A DNA stretch of 64,000 nucleotides, taken from positions 19,971,526-20,035,525 of the forward strand of contig OX411545.1 of assembly GCA_948146395.1 (NCBI GenBank), in the 5' to 3' direction. This DNA comes from Fragum whitleyi (taxonomy: Eukaryota; Mollusca; Bivalvia; Cardiida; Cardiidae). The position numbers and the translations under genes were made by a program. Below, one piece after another: positions 13,301 to 28,300 of the stretch. Position 1 is the first letter of the stretch. Each line of letters begins with the position of its first letter. The notes under the pieces were generated by a model. The model ran no database searches and was not told where the DNA came from. It worked only from the letters and a program-made list of their open reading frames with translations.

Positions 13301-16300
13301 GTAATATCAAAAATATTCAACGGGGTTATTTCATTCTCGCGAAGTAGATCATATTATGAAAACTATTCATCGTCTTTACCTGTAAAATTCTGCTTGTTTT
13401 GTGACATCAATAACTTCAGTTAGAGTGACCTTTGACACTTTCCCTTTGATTGTCTCAATATCACCCTGAACGAGATCTGACCGATTCTTCACATGATCAG
13501 CCAGGGTCAGTGCGTCTTTCCTGATGGTGGGATTGGTTAAGTGAGTATTAAAGATACTTTTTAAACTGTTGATACCCTTGTCTTCAATGTCTCTGGTTAT
13601 ATCGTCCAACACAGATAGCTGAAACGGAACGAGTAAAATGCTTACCAGAATCAGGAGAATTTTTCATTAGAAAAAAAATTACATTCTAAATTTTAAAGAA
13701 ACCTCTTTTAAACAAGCTTAAAAGACATTCTGGTACATTGCTTAATTCCAAGATTTGGTGCAAGACTGTACAAACGTATATATACAATGTATATACACTT
13801 ACTACAGTCTTGCACTGAAACCTCATTACATGAATAAGCAGATCCTAAATTTCTTAATAGTAATATTAATTTAGTTATATCATTTTTGATATGTCTTACA
13901 AAACTTCATAGAGAAACTCTGCCTCAATATTGAAAACATAATTTAAACACTAATCCCATATCATAGTGAACTTGCAGTATTCCTGCTTTGGCAGGAGGTA
14001 AAAACATAGATCAGCCTACATAAAGGTGCAGATCTTTATATCTCAATAAAATCCTATGTTGTGTGTACTCATTTGAATCAATTTGACTCGACTTTCAATT
14101 GAGTACCATCAACTTAGACTTAAAGAAATGATATTGAAATATTTAAGTTTGAAAAAATGAAATACCCCTTCTAATTGTAGCACTGATCCTGACAAGGGTT
14201 AAAAGATTTCAGAGAGTAGTTTAGCATTGAATGTATTAGGAAATTGAAGCAGAATCATCCAGTAGTAGAATCCAGGTAATGAATAATTTTCGAATGACAG
14301 TTTTAAAGTTGCAGAATTTCTGTGAGTGTCTTTATTTATTTTCTTTAAAACTTGGATTTGTGCTTTTGAGGCTGTGCAAAGTGGTCTCTAAAAGACTGAA
14401 ACTGCAACTGGAAGCTATGCTATGTTGGGACATCTTAATTTTTTTAACAATAATTTATTCTCATAATTACTACATCTGTTTTGATTTTCTTGAAAATTTG
14501 AGAGATGAGTGTTCTCTTTTAACAATCATTTCAATGCGTGTTTAGAGAGAATAATATTTGAATCAGAGAAGATTCTTTGTAAACATCACTGGGGTAGCTA
14601 TTTTTATTGAGGGAGTGTTTATTAGGTTAAATAGGGCAATACAATAGAGATAGCGTCGGTTGCTCATAATCTAAGTGAACTCTAGTGAAAGTTTGAGTAA
14701 GCAAAGGGAATAAATTCAGATTCATTTGACCTGATCAGATTCATGTATCTGCAGAACAGAATGCACTGATCCAAGGACTGGTGTGTGTTTCATAAATCTA
14801 CATGGATTTCCTATTCCGGATTATCTGGATCCAAAATACCACACATAACTCTGGATCAGGGTATGCAGTAATATTCTTTGATTTTAGAACCAGCTTTTAT
14901 ACATATATGGGTATTTTTAACTTTTTCTTTTCTAGATATGGATAAGGTCAAATGAATATTGCATTTACTAGCAGGAATTTGACAGGTCTATTTCTGTTTA
15001 AATAATAAATATAGTATTTGACTTACAACTGAATTTGCCTGTAAGCATATTTCAACAAGAGCAATGTCGAAAATGGCCATCCCTTGCCGTAAAAGCTTAA
15101 TAGTAAACTGGAGCTAGCTAGTTCTTGTGCACTGTGCTTTCTCTATGCCTGCTATCAACCCAAGAAAGTGAAATACCTTAAAATATCTCATAAAACCCCA
15201 GGGTTCCATTAGAATCATTGCATTTCCATTAGCAAGGGATGGGCTTTTATTAGAAGCTATGCTACATATCAATGACTCAGTACAAAACAGTTGTAACTGC
15301 CTATACAGATAAACATTAGGTAGTTACAACTGTTTTGAGCTGAGCCATCAATATTTGTAAAGACGGTGAAAAAATGGCCAAAAATAAACAAAATCTGTTC
15401 AAAATATTTACATTTGATTAGAGAAAAGGTGCATAGAACCTCTGCTGAATTTTTGTGAACTTGACTTTGTAGGTATGGGCCTTTATAAGAGGCTTCAAGA
15501 TTTTGTAAAATCACATCAGAAATGGATTTCAACTTCCGAGAGGGGGGTGGGGTTTAAGGGATTAAGGCATGTGACTCTATTAGAACTTTTATGGTAACTT
15601 CAAAATAACACAGGTGAGAGTCATATAGCTTTTGTGGATTGCAATTCTCCTTAATGGGACATATCAACCTTGGAAGTTTCAAGTGGATTTAAGGGGTATG
15701 CTCCAGACAAAATACATTTCTCCAAAAAACAAAGGACAATAACTCCAAAATAAAGCATGAAAGAGTTGTGGTTCTTGTGTACTACACTACTCCTTAATGA
15801 GATCTATCTATCTATGAAATTTCAAGTTGATAACTTAAACTATAACAGGAAATTTTCTCCGAACAGAATATAAATATGTCTTCAAAATATTGAAAGGCAA
15901 TAACTCTAAATTTATGCAAGCAAGAGTTGTTGTTCCTGTGCACTGCACTTCTCCCAAATGAGATCTAGCTACCTATGAAGTTACAAGGTGATAGCATTCA
16001 TACTTTAGGAGGTATGCTCCAGACAAGTTTAGAGATGGAATGACAAAAGGACAGAGTCCATTACTATATCCATTTGTCTGAAACAGCATGGGATAACAAA
16101 CCAGTTGCATTTACTCTATCAGGTAAACTTTATAAAACAATCCCTCGCAATGTTATCCTAGAGTTGCATATCTTGCTAATTTTGGCCTCTTTTCATAGAT
16201 AACAGGTTCTTCTCAACATCAATTCAGTCACATTAAACAGAGGTAGAGAAAGACAAGGGTACTATAAATTGTAAATTATTTTTATTTCAATGATTGCACA

Positions 16301-19300
16301 AACCCTATGACGTGGTTACTCACTGGGATAGTCTCACTGAGACATTTCAAATGAGTACTACAGCATAGAGTTTCGGTAAGAAATAGAGAATAGTATGTTA
16401 GTGTCTTAAAATAACAATGTTTTCTGGTCAAAGTTGGGAGAATTTATCATGGCGAGGCTTTGCCGAGTCATGATAATTTCTCACAGCAGAGACAAGATAA
16501 CATTGATATTTTAAGACACTTACATGTAATTTTATTCATCATGCAATCATTTTTCAGCACTTAATCATAAATAACTCTTAAAAATCAAAGAAATTCGACT
16601 GAAAGTGTATGCAAATTGTTTCTAAAAATAGACAGTCTGATATCATGTTTAGTTATCTGACAGGTAATATCAGGTCAATAAAGGCTTCATTGCATGATAA
16701 ATAACAATTTTGGACTTGCTTTACACCCCTCTTATCTGAACCTCTGATTACATAATTAAGACATTAATCTGTTTCATCAAAACCATGCATTTGTTATTAA
16801 TAGATACACATGTGGTGTTCGTAGTCCAAAGGTAGAGCGTCAGCCTCCTGATCCAAAGGCGCAAGTACTTGTGAATTTACCAGGAGGCAGAAGCGAGAGG
16901 GATTAATCTAAGTTGTAAGAACTTGTTTCCCAATCAATGTAAAATAAATAGATTTAAACCAATAGATAACAGTGAAAAGCAATGTTCAAAAATCACTAAT
17001 TCAGTGCAAAACAGTTGTAACTGCCTATATGTTTATAGGCAGTTACAACTGCTTTGTGCTGCACCAGCAATTTGGCCCTATATTTCATGTAAAGCTGATA
17101 TAATACTCACAGTGTTGAGCGACCCAGACAGAGTATCATTGGTATCTTGTAAAGCATCAACTGTAGACTGCATCCCCTTATTGCCTTCTTCATTACCGAA
17201 AAACCCAACAGCCAGACAGCCTCTGTAAAACATAAACAAAACTTTTGCAAAATATGTCTCGGTCAGATACGTGCAGTAATAGCCAATCATATCTTATTGC
17301 ATTAGGCAACAATTTAAACCTTTCACCATTGAAGTTGTCAAACTTCAACTTGAGATTAAGGTGAAGAATTTGTTTTGTTTAGTCTTATTATTTAAATCAT
17401 CTCGAGGAAATCAATCAGGATTGGATGAAAGTATGAAAAATCTTCTCCCTTTATGTAATGTATGAATCCCCTTTACATAAACCCTGCATCAGTGGCAGCT
17501 TCCTTGTGTCATCTTCAGCAAAGCAAACAGAGCTTCAGATAGACTGGGTATTTTGGATTATTTCAACTGTACTTGCACAATTCCTATGTTGTGGGTACAC
17601 ATTTGAACTGTCTCATCTTGACAAATTATATGAGTACCCGCACTATAAGGTTTCAATAAGAAACAAGATTTTAGACTGGCAAAACTCTCTCTTATCTGTA
17701 CCTCTGGCAAAGAACTTGCCCCAAGACCTTCTAGAAATATGCATTTGATACAATTCAATATGAGCCTGTGCATGACATTTCCAACAATTTCACATGAGCG
17801 CATTGATAAGACTTAGACTAGCCTATGCATTAGCACAGTCTAACCAGAGTCTTGGGTACGCGCTTTACAGATAATTTCAGACCTATAGTCTCTATTTGAA
17901 ATTTGAGAACATTTTTGATGCATTGCGTGCTTGTCTATGTTGCTCTTTTTCTGTCAATCACGCACAAAAGAAAATGTCGGAAATGTCACGCACAGGCTCA
18001 TGTATATTGCAAGGTACCATTTTTGAGTCTCTTTTCTTTCTTTCTTTTTTTTTTTTTTTTTAAAATCTTGTAGACCCTTTATAATCCTGAATGGAGAACT
18101 GATTCTGATGAACAAACTGAAGTTATGATGCTAGCATTTTTAACCCTTGTCATGCTGAATCCTGAATATTCCTGCCTTGACAGGAGCTAAAGACAAAAAT
18201 CAGCCTGCACATAATGTGCAGTCTGATCTTTGTCTATAGCACCTGTTGTTTATTTTTGAAACAAGAAAAGCTCAAAACATTAATTTTCTCAATGAATTCC
18301 TTATCAGATTTAGTGCATTTGGCACTTTGAACAAAAAGATTTTGTTGCAAATTTGCACAGATTTTTTATTCAGCATGACAAGGGTTAATAACCTTTTTGT
18401 ACATACATTTGTTTGAATGGGGTTTTACTTGGCTTTCAACAGTCTTTAAGCCATATTATGCCACAGCTGGAGCACCTAAAGATAGTTCCTGGTATTTCTC
18501 ATACCAGAACTGCCATCACATTCTTTTCTAGACAACAGCTGTTATCTCACATAGGTCTACATTTATCAACCCATTGGTGGAGATAAATAATCTGAAACTA
18601 TGAGAGCCATTGTCGAGGATTGAGTCTGGGACCTTTAGATTGACAGTCAGACGTGCTACAACTGGGCTATGACAGAGGCTTTTTTACATAGAGATAAGCT
18701 TAAATACATCAGACCTTTTAACATCGTTATTTGGTTTCATTAAAACAGAAAAAAAACAACTGTAAATGAGTTTGCAAATCAAACACACAATTAAGTCATT
18801 GACTTAATAGGCTTTAAAAGGTCAAATCTAAAATTAAGAATATCATGATTTCATTTTAACCCATTTTAACAATTTGCTGGCAAGTTTCCAAGGAAAGTTC
18901 AAATGAAAGTTAACCTATGTATCCCAGGAAAGTTTGAATGTACCCTATAATGTAAAGAGGAATTTAATCTTAGCCTACACTGCCTGCTTTAAACCTTTAG
19001 TATTTTGGGAAAAGGATAAGCCACATTGGTTAAATGTCCAAAAATAGGCTATTTGTTTGAATCAAAATTCCATCAAGAGCCATCAGTGACTAGTTATGCT
19101 CCCCGAATAAGATTGATTGGATGGAGTTTAACGCCTCTTTCAACATTTTTTTTCAGTTAAATCACTACGGCTGGAGCACCTAACAATGGATTCCTGCTAT
19201 TTCTCTCACCAGTACAACCATCACATCCTTTTCCAGCCACCAGCTGCTATCTCACATAGGTCTACGATTATCAACCCATTGGTGAGAGACAAAAAGTTGA

Positions 19301-22300
19301 AAGAATGAGTGCCGCCGTCAGGGTCCCCAAATAAGTGCTTGATAATTAAGTATGCTTTAAATCAACATAAAATTTACTTAAAACAGTTAACTATTACATC
19401 TTTTGTAGGTAGGTTATAATAACATAATCATGCTGAAGTGTTCCCAAGGTTGTGGAGAAAAAGTTTAGGACTGATTACTAGGAGAAATGTATAGTTACTT
19501 CATCAAGGACCTTTCAAAAGACATATTTATTAGACATATATTTCCAACCAGTGTTTGTCACTAGTGAATTAATATAACAGTAGCTCATGCTTAGGCGAAT
19601 TAAACATTTTTTTTAATGCTTTTTGGTGGATAAAGAAAAAGTAATGGTAGATTATCACTTGATAAACTCTACACCAAACCAGTGAATTTACAAGTGCTTT
19701 TTTTCATTAAATCTTTTTTTTGGCATAATCTAAGCAGAACATAGAAATAAACAAATGACATTATGCTGTTGCATAGCAATCACATGCAAAATGAAGGAAT
19801 TTTAGAAAATTTGTCCCAAAATTTTCACATTTTGTCTCATTTTTTTTTAGAAGAAATAGTTCAACCATTTGTTGTTCTAGTAAGATGGAATATTTCATTA
19901 AATGAACATGAGGACAATGATGGTCCTATATCACTCACCTTTGTATCTTTGTTTTAGTTAAGAATTATCAAATTTTGAAGCTTAAGTCGTAATTGTACTT
20001 TTAAGATTTGTGGTCAGTGTTAACAAGAAATTTGTCATTAAGGCCCCTTTTCCTGTGATATGACACAGATCCTTCCTATCTTTAAAAGGGTTCATCCTTA
20101 TGACCTGACAAACATTATAACCAAGTTTCATGAAGAATGGACCCTATTTGTGGCCCCTAAAGTGTAAAGAAGGAAATTGTCATTAAGGCCCCTTTTCCTG
20201 TGATATGACATGGATCCTCCGCATTTTCAATAGGATTCATTCATGTGATCTGACTAACATTCTGACCAAGTTTCATGAAGATTGGACCATATTTGTGGCC
20301 TCTAGAGCTTAAACAACAAATTTGTCATTAAGGCCCCTTTTCCCATGATATGGCAAGATTCCCTCCCATTACTGATAGTGTTCATCCTTGTGACCTGACT
20401 AACAATCTGACCAAGTTTCATGAAAATTGGACAATATCTGTGGCCTCTAGAGTGTAAATACTTAAATTGTTGATGACAGACATTCAATGATCACAAGAGC
20501 TCACCTTGAGCATGATGTGCTCAGGTGAGCTAAAAACACAATATTTTCACATTTCACTGGTTTGATAGTAAGAGTTTGTATGATGGAAATTATAATTGAC
20601 TTTGTCAATTTGACCTTGACGTTTAGAGAGATCATTGCCTTATTTTTCTAGTAAAAGGCCTTGTCACCATTAATTAACATTTGACATAATTATGAGGACT
20701 ATATCAACTACCATTGCAAAATTATGGTCAATGTTAAAGTTTTTATATTCTAAATTCTGACCTTGACATGTCACCTTGACTGATGACCTTGAAATAAGTA
20801 CCAACAGAAAGGGTTTGTGACAAGCAATGCACATGTGAAATATGAAGACTGTATCTGTAACCAATTAAAAGTTATGGCCAATCTAAGTTTTTGCTGGACA
20901 AAAAAGAGCTTTCTTAAAGCTAATACCATCAAGACCCCTTTTACCATGACACATTTTTTTAAACATAAATTTTCGATAATTCAAGGTCAAGAGGATCTGA
21001 TTTGCTACTCAAACTAAAGAGGCCCTCTTTTTCCATGATGCAGCCTTGAATTGATAAAATTAAAAACAAGTGTCAGTGCTCTCAATAAGCGGACGTCGAC
21101 GTAATATACATCCAGAATTTCAAAAATTACTTCCGAAAATCAAACCCGGGCGTAAAAAAGCGTCCGAGATTCGAGGAAAACGTCCTGTAATTTGACCCCG
21201 GACGTTTTACGAATTCACCTAATTAAGGATTTAACCTAATTCTACATGTGCAAAAAATCGATAATCAGCGCGAGCATACGCATGAAAGCTGACCAAAACA
21301 AGCCATGTGTAACGTGCGGGGTATGAGATTGTCGCTATAACAACCAGTCTTTGATTACGCAATCTTGTCGGGTTAGCGACGCGTCAATACCGCTTCTGTC
21401 ATTACCTTTCTTCGTCGGATACAGATCTCGTGGGTCTTTTGATAGGATTATTGAAACAAACAAAATTCAAGTCAGAGGAATATTCGTTATATCAAACATA
21501 GTTCATGCAGCTCAGACCGATAAAATTTCGAAATATTGCTTCCTAAAAGTCTTAGAATAGATCTATGGGTAATTTATCCGAAGTGAAAAAGACGCTAAAT
21601 ACGTTTAGAATCGGCATCTTCTGAGAACGCTGGGAAATCCCAATGACGCCATTTAAGTTGTCTGCAACATGTCTGACGAGAGATTTGAAAAGACGAATTT
21701 ACTATTTGGATTATTCTGCGTAAGTTTAAATAGTTTTAGAACTTTTATTAGCACACTACCTAGAACGTTCACCACCTTTGGGACGACTGGCCGAGGAAAA
21801 TTAAAGCTGCATTAATTTCCGTAATATCGCCTGATACCAAAACATCGTAACTAAAATTTGAGTAAGCCGCATTTCCTAGGCCCACCGCGCAAGATACATC
21901 TAAGGATTGATTCCAAATAGAAACTCAACATTTTCTCATAATAGTTTACATAATTTATTCAATGAAAATAATAAAAGGTGATTGTGAAACCAAAGCTCGT
22001 ACCTACAGCTATAAGTCAAAGCTTCAAGTTTTAAGGCTTGGAAGTCATTTATCCTTAGAGAACCAACTAGAATCATGGACTTTATGCAAAAATTTAACTT
22101 ATATTTAAAATGGAAACGAGCATTTACAAAGTGTGCAAAAAAATGAGGGGGGTGGGGGGTGTTAAAAATTCCTTACTTCAAAAAAAAAAAAATTCCTTAA
22201 ATTCCAACATGGGATTACAATAATTCCTGATTTTGGCCCTTATTGAGAGCACTGAAGTGTCTTAGAAATTTCCTATTAAGATTATATATGAAGTTTCATT

Positions 22301-25300
22301 CAATTAGGCCCAGGGGGTTCTTGAGATATGACGGACGGATGGCTGGACTCATGGCCAGACAGAAGGACGGACACAGGCACAGACTGGCACCTTTATGCTC
22401 CTATATGTTAAGTAAAGTATCACTCATATCAATTGACCAGCAGCTAAAAGAAATATACCTCATTGCTCAGTGGTTTTCAAAACCGAAACCTGATGAAATA
22501 AGTTTCAGAAATCTTAGCAAACAAAGTGGCAATATACGCTGCTTTATGTCCAAGTATGATAAAACATCAAAGGGAAATAACCGAAGAGAATTAGCTAGGT
22601 AGAGCCATGGTTCTTGAGCACTGCACTCTGTTATCATGAGAGGAACATAGCTGCAAAGTTTAAACCCAAAAGGACATAAGGTGACAGAGTTATGCTCGGG
22701 ACAAAGAACTAGATGCCACATTGACACCACATGGGATTCCATAAATATCTCATGTATTAAGATGGGCATATAAACAAGAGTTGTCCGCGGACAACGTAGC
22801 TCGCCCAAACAGCTGCTTGTCACAAACAGCCCTTGACCTAAGACCGAAGTTCAAAGTGGTTTCTTTCAATGTTAAAGTCCATGATCTGTTTGAGTAGTAA
22901 TTAAGAGATACAAAAACTTGTTTGCTTTAATTGTATGTATAAGGTTAGGAGAAAGTGAAAGCCTACAAGCAGATGAGGTTTCCAATGGAATTTCTTTGTA
23001 TCAAACATGAAGTTTTTCTTTAAAATCTTTTTAAGTCCACAAAAGGTCAAGATCAAGGTCAAATTGTGAAGGTCTCTGTAGAAGCCTATCACCTAGTGAG
23101 AATGTGTATGAAGTAATAATGTCCCTGAGTAAAGCATTCAGAAAATATAAGCAAGGTTAAACTTTTGGTTAAAGTTTTTCAGTTTAAGTTTTTCCAAGTC
23201 CATAAAAGGTCAAGGTCAAGGTCAAATTGTCAAGGCCCTTGGTTTCTGGTGAAAGCCTTTCATCTGGTGACTATGTATATGAAGTAATGATGTCCCTAGG
23301 TTAAAGCATTCAGAAAATATAAGCAAGGTTAAAGTTTTTGGTAAAAGAATTTCGGTTAAAGTATTTCTAAGTTCATAACAGGTCAAGGTCAAATTATCAA
23401 GGACCTTGATCTCTCACAAAAGCCTATCACCTAATGAGTATGTATATGAAGTAATGATGTCCCTAGGTTAAAGCATTCAGAAAATATAAGCAAGGTTAAA
23501 GTTTTTGGTTAAAGTTTACAGTTAAAGTTTTTCTAATTCCACAAATGGTAAAGGTCAAGGTCAAATTGTGAAGGACCTTGGTCCCTGGTGAAAGCCTATC
23601 ACCTGGTGAGCATATATATGAAGCTATGATGTCCCTAGGTTAGAGCATTAAAAAAATAAATGTAAGGTTAAAGTTTTTGGTTAAAGTTTTTTGGTTAAAG
23701 TTTTTCTAAGTCCACAAAGGGTCAAGGTCAAGGTCAAATTGTCAAGGACCTTTGTCTATGGTGAAAGCCTATCACCTAATGAGTGTGCATATGAAGTAAT
23801 GATGTCTCTAGTTTAAAGCTTACAGAAAATATAAGCAAGGTTAAAGTTTTTTTGGTTAAAGTTTTTGGTGAAAGTTTTTGGTTAAAGTTTTTTTGAAAGG
23901 GTCAAGGTCACAGTCTAAAGGTCATTTCGACATGGATGTTGGTCTCAAATGAAAGCCTATGCCCTAATGAGTGTTTCTGTAAAAAATAAAGCCTCTAGGA
24001 TAAATATTGATAGAAATAAAAAACTTTAACCTAATGCGGACGCCGACACCGACGCTGACGCCGACGCCGACATCCGAGGGTATGACAATAGCTCTTCCGA
24101 GACTTTTGTCCCGGGCGAGCTAAAAAGAAAAATAATTATCATGCTCCTTTTCAAATATGCTTATAACTTTATTTTAAACTGTTAGCTCCCCTTTCCGCAA
24201 TGTTTGCAGTAAAAAAATTCCTCCAACCACTCTGAATTTGGAATGCTCTGAACATATATTGTCTGGTAAAGGCTTAAGCCAATACAGACAATTCTTGCAT
24301 GTTACCATTCAACAAAAAGATGCTTCATTGTACCTTAATTATATAAGATAAACAGTTTTAGTTAGTAGAAGAAAAGACTGCATTCTTTTGAAATATCTAT
24401 CACCATCTAACACATCAAACAATGGTAAATATTGCTCTGATAAATTGACAAGATAAAATGTCATGGTATTTATCTGGCAGTAAATTACAGCCACTGTCTC
24501 TAACCTTTAACAAAATTGAGCCTGTGTGTGACATTTTCAACAATTTAACACATGTGCGAGGTACAAACTTTGAGCAGTTTAGACAAAGACAAAAGAATAT
24601 ATGCTGACTGCCTAAAGAGCAATTAAAACCTTACCTATCAATAGAGTGCATAGTGAAGACTCTGGTCAGACTGTGTGGCTGCACAGGCTGGTCAGAAGCT
24701 TTGCTTTGTGCACATGTGAAATAGTCGGAATTGTCACACACAGGCTCAATTTCACTTTTCATGTCTTATTTCGAGGGGTTGGCACAAAACTATTGTAAGA
24801 GCCTATTTACTAATAATATAGGCAATTACAATTGTCTTGTGCTGACACCCCAATTAGTACTTTTTTTGTAAGAAAGACAAATAAAAGCATTGTGCCAAGT
24901 GCAAGCAGATGTCTTTGTTAGTTTGTTTGGATGAGGTTTTGCTATGCTTTGAACAATCTTTCAAATATATTGTGGCCACTGGAGCACCTAACAATGGGTT
25001 CCTGGTATTTCTCACACCAATACTACCATAACATCCTTTCCTAGCCTCTAGCTGCTATCCTGTATAGGTCTTTGATTATTGACCCATTTGTGTGAGATAG
25101 ACAAATAGTTGAAAGGATGAATGCCAGCATCAGGGATAGATTCCAGGAGCTAGTTTTACTAAACATCTTACCATCATCTTGCATAAGTCAAAAATTAAAG
25201 TTGCTTCTACAGTAGTAACAAAATATGGAATTCTTCAATGCATTATTTCATTGGCTGCTTCTTCTAAAGATGATTCCAATGATATATTGCAAAGCAGAAT

Positions 25301-28300
25301 CTATCAATTAATAACAAGAGGGCCATTGGCCCTTAAACGCTCACCTGATGCATGGCTTAACAAAAGTCAAAGATTTCAAGAAGTTAACATTTCAGACAAA
25401 TATGTTGCCTCTAAAGTACTAAAAAAAGTGTTTGACCCTCTATCAAACTCGTGTAAGATTTCAAGACAAACATACTGACCAAGTACATAATTTTCAATCA
25501 AAGAGTGCACACAAGGATTTTATTAAATTTGACCCCCTGATCTCATTTTAGGCCCAAACTTGACCCAATTTCAAACTTAACCTAGGTTTCATTCAAACAT
25601 TCTGACGAAGTTTCAAGATATTTGAGTAAACAAGGTTTTTCTAAGATTTGACCCCATTTTTGACCCCACTTGACCTAATTTCGAACTTGACTGAGATTTG
25701 ATGGAGACAAACACTGTGACCAAGTTTCAAGCCATTTGAGCCAAATATGTGGCTTCTAGAGTGCACACAGGTTTTTCTAAGATTTGACCCCTTCACCCCA
25801 ATTTTGACCCCACTTGACCCATTTTCGAACTTAATCGAGATTTGATGGAGACAAACATTCTGACAAAGTTTCAAGACAATTGGATCAAAAATGTGGTTTC
25901 TAGAGTGCACACAAGGTTTTTCTAAGATTTGACCCCTTGACCCCATTTTTGACCCCACTTGACCCTAATCCGAACTTGATCGAGATTTGATGAAGACAAA
26001 TATTCTGACCAAGTTTTATGACATTTGGGCCAAAAATGTGGCCTCTAGAGTGTACACAAGGTTTTTCTAAGATTTGACCCCTTGACCCAATTTTTGACCC
26101 CACGTGACCTAATTTCGAACTCGACTGAGATTTGATGGAGACAAACATTGTGACCAAGTTTCAAGACATTTGGGCCAAAAATGTGGCTTCTAGAGTGCAC
26201 ACAAGGTTTTTCACAGATTTGACCCCAATTTTGACCCCACTTGACCCATTTTCGAAATTGATCGAGTTAAATGGAGACAAACATTCTGACAAAGTTTCAA
26301 GTCAATTGGACCAAAAATGTGGTTTCTAGAGTGCACACAAGGTTTTTCTAAGATTTGACCCCTTGACCCCATTTTTGACCCCACTTGACCCTAATCCGAA
26401 CTTGATCGAGATTTGATGAAGACAAATATTCTGACCAAGTTTTATGACATTTGGGCCAAAAATGTTGCCTCTAGAGTATACACAAGGTTTTTCTTAGATT
26501 TGACCCCTTGACCCCATTTTTGACCCCATTTGACCCAATTTCGAACTTGACTGAGATTTGATGGAGACAAACATTCTGACCAAGTTTCAAGACATTTGGG
26601 CCAAAAATGTGGCTTCTAGAGTGCACACAAGTTTTTTTAAGATTTGACCCCTTCACCCCAATTTTGACCCCACTTGACCCAATTTCAAACTTGATCAAGA
26701 TTAAATGGAGACAAACATTCTGACAAAGTTTCAAGACAATTGGACCAAAAATGTGGTTTCTAGAGTGCACACATGGTTTTTCTAAGATTTGACCCCTGGA
26801 CCCCATTTTTGACCCCACTTGACCCAATTCCGAACTTGATCGAGATTTGATGAAGACAAACATTCTGACCAAGTTTCAAAGCATTTTGACCAAAAATGTG
26901 GCCTCTAGAGTGCACACAAGGTTTTTCTAAGATTTGACCCCTTGACCCCATTTTTGACCCAACTTGACCCAATTTCGAACTTGACCGAGAGTTGATGGAG
27001 ACGAACATTGTGACCAAGTTTCAAGACAGTTGGGCCAAAACTATGGCCTCTAGAGTGCACACAAGATGTTGACGGACGACCGGACGCCGGACACAGCGCG
27101 ATCACAATAGCTCACCTTGAGCACTTCGTGCTCAGGTGAGCTAAAAACACCAGGTACGATTTGAGATTTTGACTTTTGATAAAATTGTTCGTAAGAAGTT
27201 AAGTAAAACTGCCCCCAGGACCTCTAGATTGATAGTCCAACACACTACCAACCGTGCTTTGACAGCGGCTGCTAGCTGAAGTCAGACTTTCCTACAGATG
27301 CTTTGCTGTGAAAATAATGCACATTGAGACACCTTTGTGCAGTTCTGGATGATCACTGAAAAAATCTAGAACGACAAAATCTATTACAGAAAGGGAAGTC
27401 ATTGCAAATATTTCCTCTTTATCCCAAGAAGGAGATACTTTGAACAGTCTGATCAGAGTCTTTACAATGTGTTTTGTAGATGATACTGCAATTTGTGAAA
27501 GTTTCATGAAATCTGTCGATAAAATTCTAATGCAGGGCTTGTGCTAGCTTTTAAATTTCAGGGGTCATTGACCCCTTGACTGTGATTTTTGGGGTCAAAA
27601 CTGCTGTTGAGAGGGTCAAACCATTAGAATAAATTGACTGTTAGTAAATATTTCTTATATATGCTTATTGACTTTTCAACTGTCTCCTTTATATCTTTAT
27701 AAGAGATTCATATGAAATATGAATCTCTTAAAAAATATAAAGGAAACACTGACTTTAAATCAATTTATAATTTGTAGCAATATCAAGCTTAAAATTTTAG
27801 GAGTCAAAATGACACTCCAGACTGGAAATATAGGGGTCAAAATGGGATTTTTCATATTTGGGGGGGGGGGTCAAAACCCTGGTTTATTGGTCAAACACAA
27901 GCCCTATAATGATTGTGGTAACAAGAAATGTTGCACAAACTTCGTTTTCCATGACACAGCAACATACTACTGAGAAAGAAACCACAGGGAGGTCTATTGA
28001 AAGATCAATCTTGACAACAATCATTTGTACCCCAAAACTCACATCTTTTCATATTTCCCTAATATGGCACCATTATTAGCTGACTTTATGGCTTTTATGT
28101 TTTTTACCAATCATAAGAAATCTCTAAGAGCATGTGTTCAGCTTCATTCCTGTGAAATTTAGCTGAATTCTGACCAGTAGTCTTAGAGAAGATTCCTTTA
28201 TATTTCATCATATGGAACAATCTTTGGGTGACTCAACTGCCTGTTGCACCCATTTTATAATACAAATCTGAATTAACACTTTCCTGTTTTACAAAATTTT

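Noticed and set aside
22243..22823. Opposing frames of 119 and 118 codons
   Set aside because: Overlap each other in a diverged repeat with GGACGGATGG and GTGCCAGTC stretches; neither has a family match or splice context.
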